Below the pieces are notes generated by a model, which ran no database searches, was not told the origin of the DNA, and was given only the letters and a program-made list of their open reading frames with translations. Positions 17,887 to 24,428 of a DNA stretch of 50,758 bases are shown here, piece by piece; position 1 is the first letter of the stretch; every line of letters starts with the position of its first letter. Both the position numbers and the translations under genes were made by a program. The DNA is from Candidatus Hydrogenedentota bacterium (GTDB lineage: Bacteria > Hydrogenedentota > Hydrogenedentia > Hydrogenedentales > CAILVY01). The DNA is taken from contig JAKQOG010000276.1 in NCBI GenBank assembly GCA_029565395.1, positions 1 through 50,758 of the forward strand. Direction: 5' to 3'.

Positions 17887-18107
17887 TCACGCCTGCCTTA
17901 TTTTGTATCGCGCCCCCTGCCGGAGGAACGGTGTAATCCACTGTTGTATCTCAAAGAACATCCTTGCCAGTTAACGATATTCTACCAAAACAGACCTCGT
18001 GCCTGTCATTGACCCTCGGGGATTGGCAATTAATGAGTGCAGACTGTTAGTCTTTCCGTAAAATACGTAATCGTCGAACAAAAAAATTAAAAAAAGGAAC
18101 TTTCGCT

Positions 18108-19163
18108 ATGTTTCACAACATAATAACCGGAATGGCCATTGTCATGGCCGCCAGTGCTGCCATGGCGGAAGAGATTGCCATCTCAAAGGTGTTTGGCACG
18201 GAACTTCCGGGGCAGTATAAGCATCCGGCGGCGATTACTGAACTGGATAATGGCGACCTGTACCTCGCATATTACGGCGGTTCGGGGGAATATGCGCCCG
18301 ACACGGCGGTCTACGGTGCACGATTGAAGAAAGGCGGGAAGAAATGGTCAAAACCCGTCCCCATCGCCGATACCCCATTTCATTCCGATGGCAATCCCGT
18401 GGTCTGGCAAGCGCCCAACGGCACGGTCTGGCTCTTTCACGTGGTGCGCTATGGCGACACGTGGTCCGATTCCATCATCCACGCCAAGATTTCCAACGAT
18501 GGCGCGAAAACCTGGTCCGATCCCTTTGTGCTGGCAATGGAAAAAGGCATGATGGTCCGATCACAGCCGATTGTACTGAAAAATGGCGACTACCTCCTGC
18601 CGATTTATCATGAGACTGGGCATGACCGGGAAGTGGTGGGCGGCGACACCACGTCGTTGTTCTTGCGCTGCGATCCCAAAACGAATACCTGGACGGAAAC
18701 CAACCGCATCAGCGCGCGGCTGGGATGTTTGCAGCCCGCCGTAGTGCAGATCGACGAGAACTATCTGATCGCATACATGCGCCGGGGCGGCGGGTATGAT
18801 CCGCGCACCGATGGCTATCTCGTGCGCGCGGAATCGCATGATGGCGGAAAAACATGGCTGGAAGGCAAGGACAGCGCGTTTCCCAATCCAAACGCCGCCG
18901 CCGATTTCCTGCGCCTGCACAATGGCCACCTGCTGCTGGTGTACAACGACAGCATGAATGACCGCTCACCCTTGACTGTGGCCATCTCCACCGATAACGA
19001 CAAAACGTATCCCTACAAAAAGAACATCATGGAAGGCAAAGACGATTTTGCGTACCCCTACGCCATTCAAACCCGCGATGACAAAATCCACATCATCTTC
19101 ACCTCGCACGAACGCACCCAGATCAACCACGCGGTCTTCGACGAAAGCGCGCTGGTGAAATAA
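18108..19163 (+). CDS. Secreted sialidase-like / BNR-repeat glycosidase
   Basis: A 351-aa exported beta-propeller protein. The signal peptide runs MFHNIITGMAIVMAASAAMA. Asp-box (BNR) motifs are visible as SNDGAKTWSDP (about 127), SHDGGKTWLEG (about 244) and the degenerate STDNDKTYPY (about 297). The opening segment (QYKHPAAITELDNGDLYLAYYGG) and the SQPIVLKNGDYLLPIYHETG block are typical of the exo-alpha-sialidase-like family that is abundant in polysaccharide degraders, many of which act on other acidic sugars. AAGGA nine bases upstream supports the start. It converges on the following isomerase gene with only six bases between stops. Confidence 0.82.
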   Translation: MFHNIITGMAIVMAASAAMAEEIAISKVFGTELPGQYKHPAAITELDNGDLYLAYYGGSGEYAPDTAVYGARLKKGGKKWSKPVPIADTPFHSDGNPVVWQAPNGTVWLFHVVRYGDTWSDSIIHAKISNDGAKTWSDPFVLAMEKGMMVRSQPIVLKNGDYLLPIYHETGHDREVVGGDTTSLFLRCDPKTNTWTETNRISARLGCLQPAVVQIDENYLIAYMRRGGGYDPRTDGYLVRAESHDGGKTWLEGKDSAFPNPNAAADFLRLHNGHLLLVYNDSMNDRSPLTVAISTDNDKTYPYKKNIMEGKDDFAYPYAIQTRDDKIHIIFTSHERTQINHAVFDESALVK

Positions 19164-19169
19164 GGCAGC

Positions 19170-20030
19170 TTAACGTCCTTTGCTGAGTTTGTGCCAGGCG
19201 GTGATGGAGCGTTTCAGGTTTTCGTGGACATCCCCCTTAATGCCGTACCCTTGAAGGCCGATGGGGCCGGTGTATTCGATGCGGCGCAGCCCTTGCAGGA
19301 ATCCGCGCAGGTCGAACGAGCCTTTGTCGAGCGTTTGGATGAGCCGATCCCAGCCGCCCTCGGTGTCCGCACCGTTAATGGTGACAACAAATAAATAGGG
19401 CCTGGCGAGATCAAGCAGGCCATTCATGTTCTGTCCCTTGCCCGCATTCAGCCAGTGGCACAGATTAAAGGTTACCCCCACATTTTTCCGGTCCACAAGC
19501 TTTGCCACGCGCACGGCGTCTTCCACTTTCTCCAGCCAACAACCGGTGTGCGGATACAAAGCCACCCGCAAGCTGGTTTGCTGAAGTTTGTCTGAAATAT
19601 CACACAGCATCTTCACCGCAATGGCGTCGCCGTCTGTTGAGGACGGTTTGTACGTTTTGCTGTTGATGGTGAGCCACAGGATTGTATTGCGGCCTTTAAG
19701 CGCGGTGATGCCTTCTTCGAGGCCGGGTTCGAGCGTGCCGCCGTCCGGCTCCACGGTGGCGCTGATATACGTGGTGAACATTTTAAGGTTGTTGGCATCC
19801 AGCGCGTGCAACATCGCGGGAATCTCTTTAAATCCCGTGAAGCCATAGCCCGCGTAACCAAGTTCTTTTAACATGGATGCCTGTGCCTGGGGCGTTTGAT
19901 GATTTTCATCCTTCGTGCCGGTGTCCATGGCAAAAAAGGGATTGGGCATCCCCGCCGTTTCCGCCGCTATTGCGGTGGCGCCGCAACAGACTAAGCCTGC
20001 TATACAGATAGAACTGAGGATTGATTGCAT
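19170..20030 (-). CDS. Secreted sugar phosphate isomerase/epimerase-like TIM barrel protein
   Basis: A 286-aa protein of the xylose isomerase-like TIM barrel (AP endonuclease 2) superfamily, with a signal peptide (MQSILSSICIAGLVCCGATAIA). Barrel landmarks are MLKELGYAGYGFTG, the glutamate/histidine strand VALYPHTGCWLEKVEDAVRV, VGVTFNLCHWL and the final strand YTGPIGLQGYG. The ATG at 20030 is chosen because AGGGA lies seven bases upstream and it places the signal peptide at the N-terminus; an earlier in-frame start adds a charged non-signal stretch. Exported members of this family are common beside Gfo/Idh/MocA oxidoreductases, as here, and are thought to act on 3-keto-glycosides or similar sugars; the exact reaction is unknown. 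Confidence 0.8.
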   Translation of the reverse strand: MQSILSSICIAGLVCCGATAIAAETAGMPNPFFAMDTGTKDENHQTPQAQASMLKELGYAGYGFTGFKEIPAMLHALDANNLKMFTTYISATVEPDGGTLEPGLEEGITALKGRNTILWLTINSKTYKPSSTDGDAIAVKMLCDISDKLQQTSLRVALYPHTGCWLEKVEDAVRVAKLVDRKNVGVTFNLCHWLNAGKGQNMNGLLDLARPYLFVVTINGADTEGGWDRLIQTLDKGSFDLRGFLQGLRRIEYTGPIGLQGYGIKGDVHENLKRSITAWHKLSKGR

Positions 20031-20109
20031 GGCAAGTTCCCTTTCTTTCACCAATTGTAGAAATTCAGTTGATCATCCATTTGGACTGTCACAAAGCACC
20101 ATTGCGGTT

Positions 20110-20216
20110 GGGAGGGCGAAGTTCCTGCTGAGCCGTAAGACAAAACAACCAAACGGCATATTACAACGTGATGATCCCGATCTTGTTCTACGGCTCAGCA
20201 GGAGCTTCGCCCTCCC
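20110..20216. repeat. Long inverted repeat, 28-nt arms with one mismatch
   Basis: Arms 20110-20137 and 20189-20216 are reverse complements with a single mismatch and enclose a 51-nt loop. The arm contains GGGAGGGCGAAG and TCCTGCTGAGCCG. It occupies most of the 206-bp gap between the Gfo/Idh/MocA gene and the isomerase gene. It resembles abundant extragenic palindromes I have seen in environmental planctomycete/verrucomicrobial-type genomes (memory, unchecked). It is not flanked by a T-run and carries no ORF; a MITE or REP-type mobile element is the best guess. Confidence 0.8.
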
Positions 20217-20236
20217 GCTCCGGATTAGAAGAAAAA

Positions 20237-21538
20237 TCATAGATGCCAGGGTTCGCGCATGGCGCGTGTTAGCAGGCGGTTGGCCGATGGGTCATTCGTA
20301 AAATGTTCTGTATTCGGATCCCAGTGCAATTTCCGGCCCAGCTTCATGGCGATGTTGCCGATGTGGCTGATTGTTACGGTGCGATGACCAATTTCCGCCG
20401 GGGCATAGGTCTGCGCGCGGCTTTTAACACAATCGAGGAAATCGCGCTGTTCGCGGCCGGGACATGTCCGCAGGTGAATCTCTTCCGGGCTGATGACGGA
20501 TTGCAGCAAGCCGCGCGAACTCGCTTCGATGCTGTCCCATGTGCATTCGATCCAGCCATCGCTTCCCTCCAAGCGGATTTTCGGCGAACCGTCCGTGCAA
20601 ATCAGCGTGACGCCATTGGCATACTCATACGTCAATTTCCAGGCAATGGCGGTGTTGTAGAGGCCTTCCCGCGGGAAGATGCCTTCGCCTTCCACGCTAA
20701 CGGGGCCTGAATATTCGGTGTTATTCGCCCACTGGGCGATGTCGTTGATATGCGCGCCCCAATCGGTCAGACTGCCGCCGGAGTAATCGAAAATCCATCG
20801 GAAATGATAATGGCAGCGGCCTTTTGTATAGGGGGCTTCCGGCGCAGGCCCGAGCCACATGGTGTAATCGAAGCCTTCCGGAACCGGCTCCACCGAAAAG
20901 GGTTTGTTCTGCATACTCCTGGCGGTGGGATCCACGGGAAGTTGTGTATGGATAGTCTGCAATTTTCCGACACGTCCATTGCGGACCAGTTCCGCCGCGC
21001 GCAGGAAATTACCCTTGGAACGGTTCTCGCTGGCGGTCTGAAATATCCGCCCATACTGCCGCATCGTGTCGCTGAGCACGCGGCCTTCGTGCACGGTGAG
21101 CGTCAGCGGCTTCTCGCAAAGCACATCTTTCCCCGCACGCGCCGCGGCGATGGAGGGCAGTACGTGCCAATGATCCGGCGTGGATACCACCACGGCATCC
21201 ACATCCGTACGCGCAATGACTTCGCGCCAATCCGGGGTGGCATCGCACCCTTTAAAGGTTCCGGAGGGTTGCTGTTGGGCATAGTGCCGGTTAACCAGTT
21301 CCAGGGCCGCGTGCATGCGTTCCTGATCCACATCGCACACCACCACCACCTGGGCATCGGGCTGCTGCAGGAAGGTTTTAAGGTTCATATTGACGCCATG
21401 GTCCCCCGTGCCTATGAACCCCAATGTAATCCGATTGTTTGGGGTAGCCGCCCCTTGTACACGCGCCGGAAGGATCAGTGGAACCGCGGCCAATCCCGCT
21501 GTTTTTAAAAAAACGCGCCGTGTTGCCATGGAGGACAT
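20237..21538 (-). CDS. Tat-exported Gfo/Idh/MocA family oxidoreductase
   Basis: A 433-aa NAD(P)-dependent sugar oxidoreductase with a twin-arginine leader (TRRVFLKTAG, residues 6-15, then a hydrophobic stretch to PARVQGA). The Rossmann motif is GFIGTGDHGVNM, the family signature is WHVLPSIAAARAGKDVLCEKPL (EKP with catalytic-site Lys), and HYHFRWIFDYSGGSLTDWGAH is typical of the Planctomycetes-rich exported subfamily. Tat export fits a cofactor loaded in the cytoplasm. The start ATG has GGAG 11 bases upstream. Together with the exported isomerase-like protein downstream on the same strand, it suggests periplasmic oxidation of a glycan-derived sugar. The inverted repeat lies between them. Confidence 0.92.
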   Translation of the reverse strand: MSSMATRRVFLKTAGLAAVPLILPARVQGAATPNNRITLGFIGTGDHGVNMNLKTFLQQPDAQVVVVCDVDQERMHAALELVNRHYAQQQPSGTFKGCDATPDWREVIARTDVDAVVVSTPDHWHVLPSIAAARAGKDVLCEKPLTLTVHEGRVLSDTMRQYGRIFQTASENRSKGNFLRAAELVRNGRVGKLQTIHTQLPVDPTARSMQNKPFSVEPVPEGFDYTMWLGPAPEAPYTKGRCHYHFRWIFDYSGGSLTDWGAHINDIAQWANNTEYSGPVSVEGEGIFPREGLYNTAIAWKLTYEYANGVTLICTDGSPKIRLEGSDGWIECTWDSIEASSRGLLQSVISPEEIHLRTCPGREQRDFLDCVKSRAQTYAPAEIGHRTVTISHIGNIAMKLGRKLHWDPNTEHFTNDPSANRLLTRAMREPWHL

Positions 21539-21693
21539 ATTCCGTTATTCTCCGCCCGTTATGCCTACACAATAAATAAATCACCGTACCCATGCAAGAA
21601 AGTGGAGTCCAGAGAAAGGATGAAGGATGTATTCAGAGGGGAAAAAGAGTAAGGGAATCGTGTTTTTGAGAAAAAAAGTGCCACAGCGAGCGG

Positions 21694-21849
21694 ATGAACT
21701 GGTGGGCCAATACCGATGTGCTCCCCGGTGTCGAAGAGGCCATTCGCTCCGCCCAAACCAAGCTGTCCACGGGAAAATCCCTCGATTTTGATCTGAAACC
21801 CATCTTCGAGGCGGCTCAAAACCGCGAAAAAGAAGAAAAGAACAAGTAA
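21694..21849 (+). CDS. Small hypothetical ORF, possible gene remnant
   Basis: A 51-codon frame beginning MNWWANTDVLPGVEEAIRSA and ending in a charged EKEEKNK tail. Amino-acid composition and codon use look protein-like, and the frame stays open eight codons upstream of the ATG to a stop at 21667, but no good ribosome-binding site was seen. It may be the 3' end of a broken gene or a short antitoxin-like protein. It ends two bases before the promoter of the toxin-antitoxin pair. I do not recognise a family. Confidence 0.3.
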   Translation: MNWWANTDVLPGVEEAIRSAQTKLSTGKSLDFDLKPIFEAAQNREKEEKNK

Positions 21850-21851
21850 AG

Positions 21852-21885
21852 TTGACAAAAAGGAACCAAAATGGTACCATTTTGG
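21852..21885 (+). promoter_or_regulatory. Toxin-antitoxin promoter with perfect 20-bp palindromic operator
   Basis: TTGACA (21852-21857), a 17-base spacer and TACCAT (21875-21880) form a promoter. A perfect 20-bp palindrome, CCAAAATGGT-ACCATTTTGG (21866-21885), covers the -10 element, and another CCAAAAT half-site follows at about 21899-21905. This is the arrangement expected for autorepression by a ribbon-helix-helix antitoxin, alone or with its toxin. Confidence 0.75.
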
Positions 21886-21922
21886 CGGCAAAATGACTCC
21901 AAAATAGTAAAGGAATGGTGCC

Positions 21923-22171
21923 ATGAAGACGTTGAGTATAAAAAACGTGCCCGATGAACTCTATCTAAGGCTGCAAGCCCAAGCGCAACAAAATCATCGA
22001 AGTGTAAATAGAGAGGTTGTTGCAATGTTAGACACCGCAATACGTGTTAAAGAAAAGCCAGAAGATAAAAAGGCCGTATTGGAAGAAATGCGTCTGCTTC
22101 GTGCGCGAGTTTCTGGACCAGCATTTACGCTTGAGGAAATACAGCAGGCTATAGATGAGGGCCGGCCATGA
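21923..22171 (+). CDS. FitA/VapB-type ribbon-helix-helix antitoxin
   Basis: An 82-aa antitoxin. The N-terminal 45 residues (MKTLSIKNVPDELYLRLQAQ, then a helix with NREVVAMLDTAI) fit the Arc/FitA ribbon-helix-helix DNA-binding domain; the strand residues contact the palindromic operator upstream. The C-terminal part (LRARVSGPAFTLEEIQQAIDEGR) is the toxin-binding tail. AAGGA precedes the ATG at normal spacing. It overlaps the toxin start by four bases (ATGA). Confidence 0.87.
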   Translation: MKTLSIKNVPDELYLRLQAQAQQNHRSVNREVVAMLDTAIRVKEKPEDKKAVLEEMRLLRARVSGPAFTLEEIQQAIDEGRP

Positions 22172-22575
22172 TTGTCGTGGACACCAATGTACTCTGGCCG
22201 CTTTGTTTTCCTTGTGATTTAACTCCCATTGCAGAATCACTGTGGGAAAAAGATTCTGCTTGGCATGCTCCCAGCTTGTGGATATCCGAATATCGATGTG
22301 TTGTGTTGAAATACTTCCGAACAGGCAAAGTCGATGGGGAACTTGTCAAGGAATTGATTAGTGCGGCCCGTAAACGTATTCCGCATGAATACACCCATTC
22401 CATAGATGATGAATCGGTTATGGAGTTGTGCATGATGTCTGCGTGCACCGCTTATGACTGCGAATATGTGGCGGTGGCCATGATGCTGGGCGCGCCGCTG
22501 GTGACGTTGGATCAGGCTATTTTGAAGGCGTTTCCCATGATCGCTACATCTCCCGAAGGATTTCTGTCCCGGTAA
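22168..22575 (+). CDS. PIN-domain toxin (VapC/FitB-type ribonuclease)
   Basis: A 135-aa PIN-domain protein expected to act as a Mg2+-dependent RNase neutralised by the preceding antitoxin. The acidic site is intact: Asp5 in VVDTNV, Glu in WISEYRCV (about 41), Asp in YDCEYVAVA (about 96) and Asp in LVTLDQAI (about 114). Length is typical. The ATGA overlap with the antitoxin gene indicates coupled translation. Confidence 0.88.
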   Translation: MIVVDTNVLWPLCFPCDLTPIAESLWEKDSAWHAPSLWISEYRCVVLKYFRTGKVDGELVKELISAARKRIPHEYTHSIDDESVMELCMMSACTAYDCEYVAVAMMLGAPLVTLDQAILKAFPMIATSPEGFLSR

Positions 22576-22582
22576 AAAATTG

Positions 22583-22622
22583 AGAGGCCGGAAGCGGCAT
22601 CGCGCCCATGCTTCCGGCCTCT
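22583..22622 (+). terminator. Strong hairpin after the toxin gene
   Basis: A perfect 13-bp stem (22583-22595 with 22610-22622; core GAGGCCGGAAGC) with a 14-nt loop sits eight bases after the toxin stop codon. There is little T-run on either side, so it may be a factor-assisted terminator or an extragenic palindrome. Confidence 0.5.
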
Positions 22623-22667
22623 GTTCAAACCCCACGAATAAGTATGATTCCTGCAGCTTCACTACGC

Positions 22668-22693
22668 GCCGCGTTTCCGCGGCTGGGGTTTTT
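22668..22693 (+). terminator. Candidate rho-independent terminator
   Basis: GCCGCG (22668-22673), loop TTTC, CGCGGC (22678-22683) followed by TGGGGTTTTT. The stem plus T-run would stop plus-strand transcription before it enters the convergent prepilin-like gene. Confidence 0.45.
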
Positions 22694-22711
22694 AAACTGT
22701 ATTAAACTATC

Positions 22712-23650
22712 TTAACTCAATCCGGGGATGGAATCATAATCGCCAAACAACACCGCCCACGTCCGGCACACCGGCCAATCGCCCGGATATTTGACAAATG
22801 CCACATGTCCATCCAAGTATAGCACATTTCCGCCGCCCGGAATATGGTTAAATTGCGACCGTCCCAAATCGTTCGAAACCGCCTTGTTTACTTCATCGTT
22901 CATGATCGCCAGTTCGCTCTGGGCCTTCGCCGTGGCGGCAGGATCATTGATATCGGTGATGAGGAAGCGTTCAATCCCTTCTCTCAAACGGAACGCCTTG
23001 AGATTATCTCCAAGATCCCAATCCTCATTGAGATTCTCATCTGTAGGAGCGGTGGAAAGTTCTTGCAAGTATTGGAAGTAATCCAACAATGCCCCTAGAT
23101 TCAGATAAGGGAGCAGCTCATCAATGGTATTCACTTCAACATTAATCGCGGTGGGATCAAGAAGATAATGGTTGGGTTGGAATGCCCACGCGTAGTAAAT
23201 ATAAGATACGTGCCGCACCAAGCAGGGGCAAATCCCACTGTTGGGATCCCCTTCCGTACAAAACCACTGTTGACCGTTCAAATACTCGCCTGCTTCCGCG
23301 TCCGAGGGGCAAATCAATACATTCAGGTCCGACAGGTACTCCGGATAATAATCCGGCGTGAACGGTGTCCACATGTCTTTAAGCCCCCAAATATCAAGAT
23401 CGGGATCCGGATCAATCGGATAGCTCTCACACGGACCAATATGGGTGCGCAACGGCGGATACACCTGCCCTTTCGACTCGTTGCTGTACATTTTGAACAT
23501 CAGGCCCAACTGTTTCAGATTGTTTTGGCAGCTCGAACGGCGCGCCGCTTCCCGCGCCCGCGCCAGAGCGGGCAGAAGGATGGCGGCCAATATGCCAATA
23601 ATGGCAATAACCACAAGTAACTCAATCAGGGTGAAACCTTGGCGTCTCAT
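22712..23650 (-). CDS. Prepilin-type N-terminal cleavage/methylation domain protein (H-Xn-DG type)
   Basis: A 312-aa type II pseudopilin-like protein. The N-terminus MRRQGFTLIELLVVIAIIGI is a class III signal peptide processed before Phe6, followed by the long hydrophobic pilin helix and AREAARRSSCQNNLKQLG, as in the large DUF1559-like families of planctomycetes and relatives. The C-terminal motif HIPGGGNVLYLDGHV is the H-X9-DG signature, here with ten residues between His and Asp. The middle is variable and Cys/Asp-rich. It is probably one of many paralogues displayed on pseudopili or the outer envelope. AAGGA eight bases upstream marks the start. It is divergent from the TetR gene and may share its operator region. 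Confidence 0.9.
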   Translation of the reverse strand: MRRQGFTLIELLVVIAIIGILAAILLPALARAREAARRSSCQNNLKQLGLMFKMYSNESKGQVYPPLRTHIGPCESYPIDPDPDLDIWGLKDMWTPFTPDYYPEYLSDLNVLICPSDAEAGEYLNGQQWFCTEGDPNSGICPCLVRHVSYIYYAWAFQPNHYLLDPTAINVEVNTIDELLPYLNLGALLDYFQYLQELSTAPTDENLNEDWDLGDNLKAFRLREGIERFLITDINDPAATAKAQSELAIMNDEVNKAVSNDLGRSQFNHIPGGGNVLYLDGHVAFVKYPGDWPVCRTWAVLFGDYDSIPGLS

Positions 23651-23682
23651 ACGATTATTCCTTATGAATGTTTGTTTAGAGG

Positions 23683-23740
23683 TTGACAGAGCATGCTGTA
23701 GACCCGTACACTAGCCATACTCTATCGAACGCTCGATAGA
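23683..23740 (+). promoter_or_regulatory. tetR promoter with palindromic operator
   Basis: TTGACA (23683-23688), 18-base spacer and TACACT (23707-23712), followed directly by the inverted repeat TCTATCGA-ACGC-TCGATAGA (23721-23740). The repeat lies at the expected transcription start, between the divergent prepilin-like and TetR genes, and is the likely TetR binding site. Confidence 0.65.
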
Positions 23741-23773
23741 ATATATCCTACGGGTTTGGAGTCCGGTTGTCAA

Positions 23774-24421
23774 ATGAAATATTCGCATGCCCCGGAAGAA
23801 CTCAGCGCGAGCGCGGAGCGCATCGTGGAGATAGCGACCGCCCTGTTTGCGGAACACGGCTATCATGGGGTTTCCACGCGTGAAATTGCCGCCGCCACCG
23901 GCCTGAGCGTGGCCACTGTCCATCATCATGTGGGGGCTAAACATGACCTCTACGTGAAAGTGTATCAAGGTCTGCTGGCCGATTTGGAATCGTTTTTCAA
24001 TGAAGTCATGGAAGTAGTGAGCGCGGCGGATGTGAGTGATCCTGTGGTGCGGGCGGAATTGCCATCCCAGTTGATCGACAAATTCATTAATCAAGTTGCG
24101 GAACACCCGGTTCGCGCCCGGCTTTTCTTGCGCCATTGGCTGGATAGCGCGGAAGAGTTTGACGCCATAGAAGCGGAACTGTCCCTTCCCCTCTTTCGAA
24201 AAGTATACGAGGTATTGAACAGTTCGAAAGAGGCCGGCATCATTCAGTTGCAGGTGGATCCGGGCCTCTTTATTCGGAGTTTTGAGTGGCTGGCCTACGG
24301 CTATTTTGTCTCCGGGGGATTTGATTGGGAGCATTGGCGCAGCGATCCGTATGAAAACGGGCAACTAACCGCTTTCAAGACATACTTAAAAGAGTACTTA
24401 TGGCGCATGCTCGGGTTTTAA
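23774..24421 (+). CDS. TetR/AcrR family transcriptional regulator
   Basis: A 215-aa repressor-type protein. The N-terminal helix-turn-helix is clear (RIVEIATALFAEHGYHGVST, then AAATGLSVATVHHHVGAKHDLY); the C-terminal ligand domain (residues about 65-215) includes ARLFLRHWLD. The start is the ATG at 23774, with GGAG upstream; the longer frame begins at a TTG without ribosome-binding site. The palindrome at 23721-23740 implies autoregulation and perhaps control of the divergent gene. The ligand is unknown. It converges on the Ig/Glu-Gly-repeat gene with a seven-base gap. Confidence 0.9.
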   Translation: MKYSHAPEELSASAERIVEIATALFAEHGYHGVSTREIAAATGLSVATVHHHVGAKHDLYVKVYQGLLADLESFFNEVMEVVSAADVSDPVVRAELPSQLIDKFINQVAEHPVRARLFLRHWLDSAEEFDAIEAELSLPLFRKVYEVLNSSKEAGIIQLQVDPGLFIRSFEWLAYGYFVSGGFDWEHWRSDPYENGQLTAFKTYLKEYLWRMLGF

Positions 24422-24428
24422 CTTGCAA

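Noticed and set aside
21565..21924. 119-codon minus-strand frame over the toxin-antitoxin promoter
   Set aside because: Its start lies in the antitoxin start region, the sequence is Phe/Leu-rich without a plausible membrane topology, and it conflicts with the promoter-operator.
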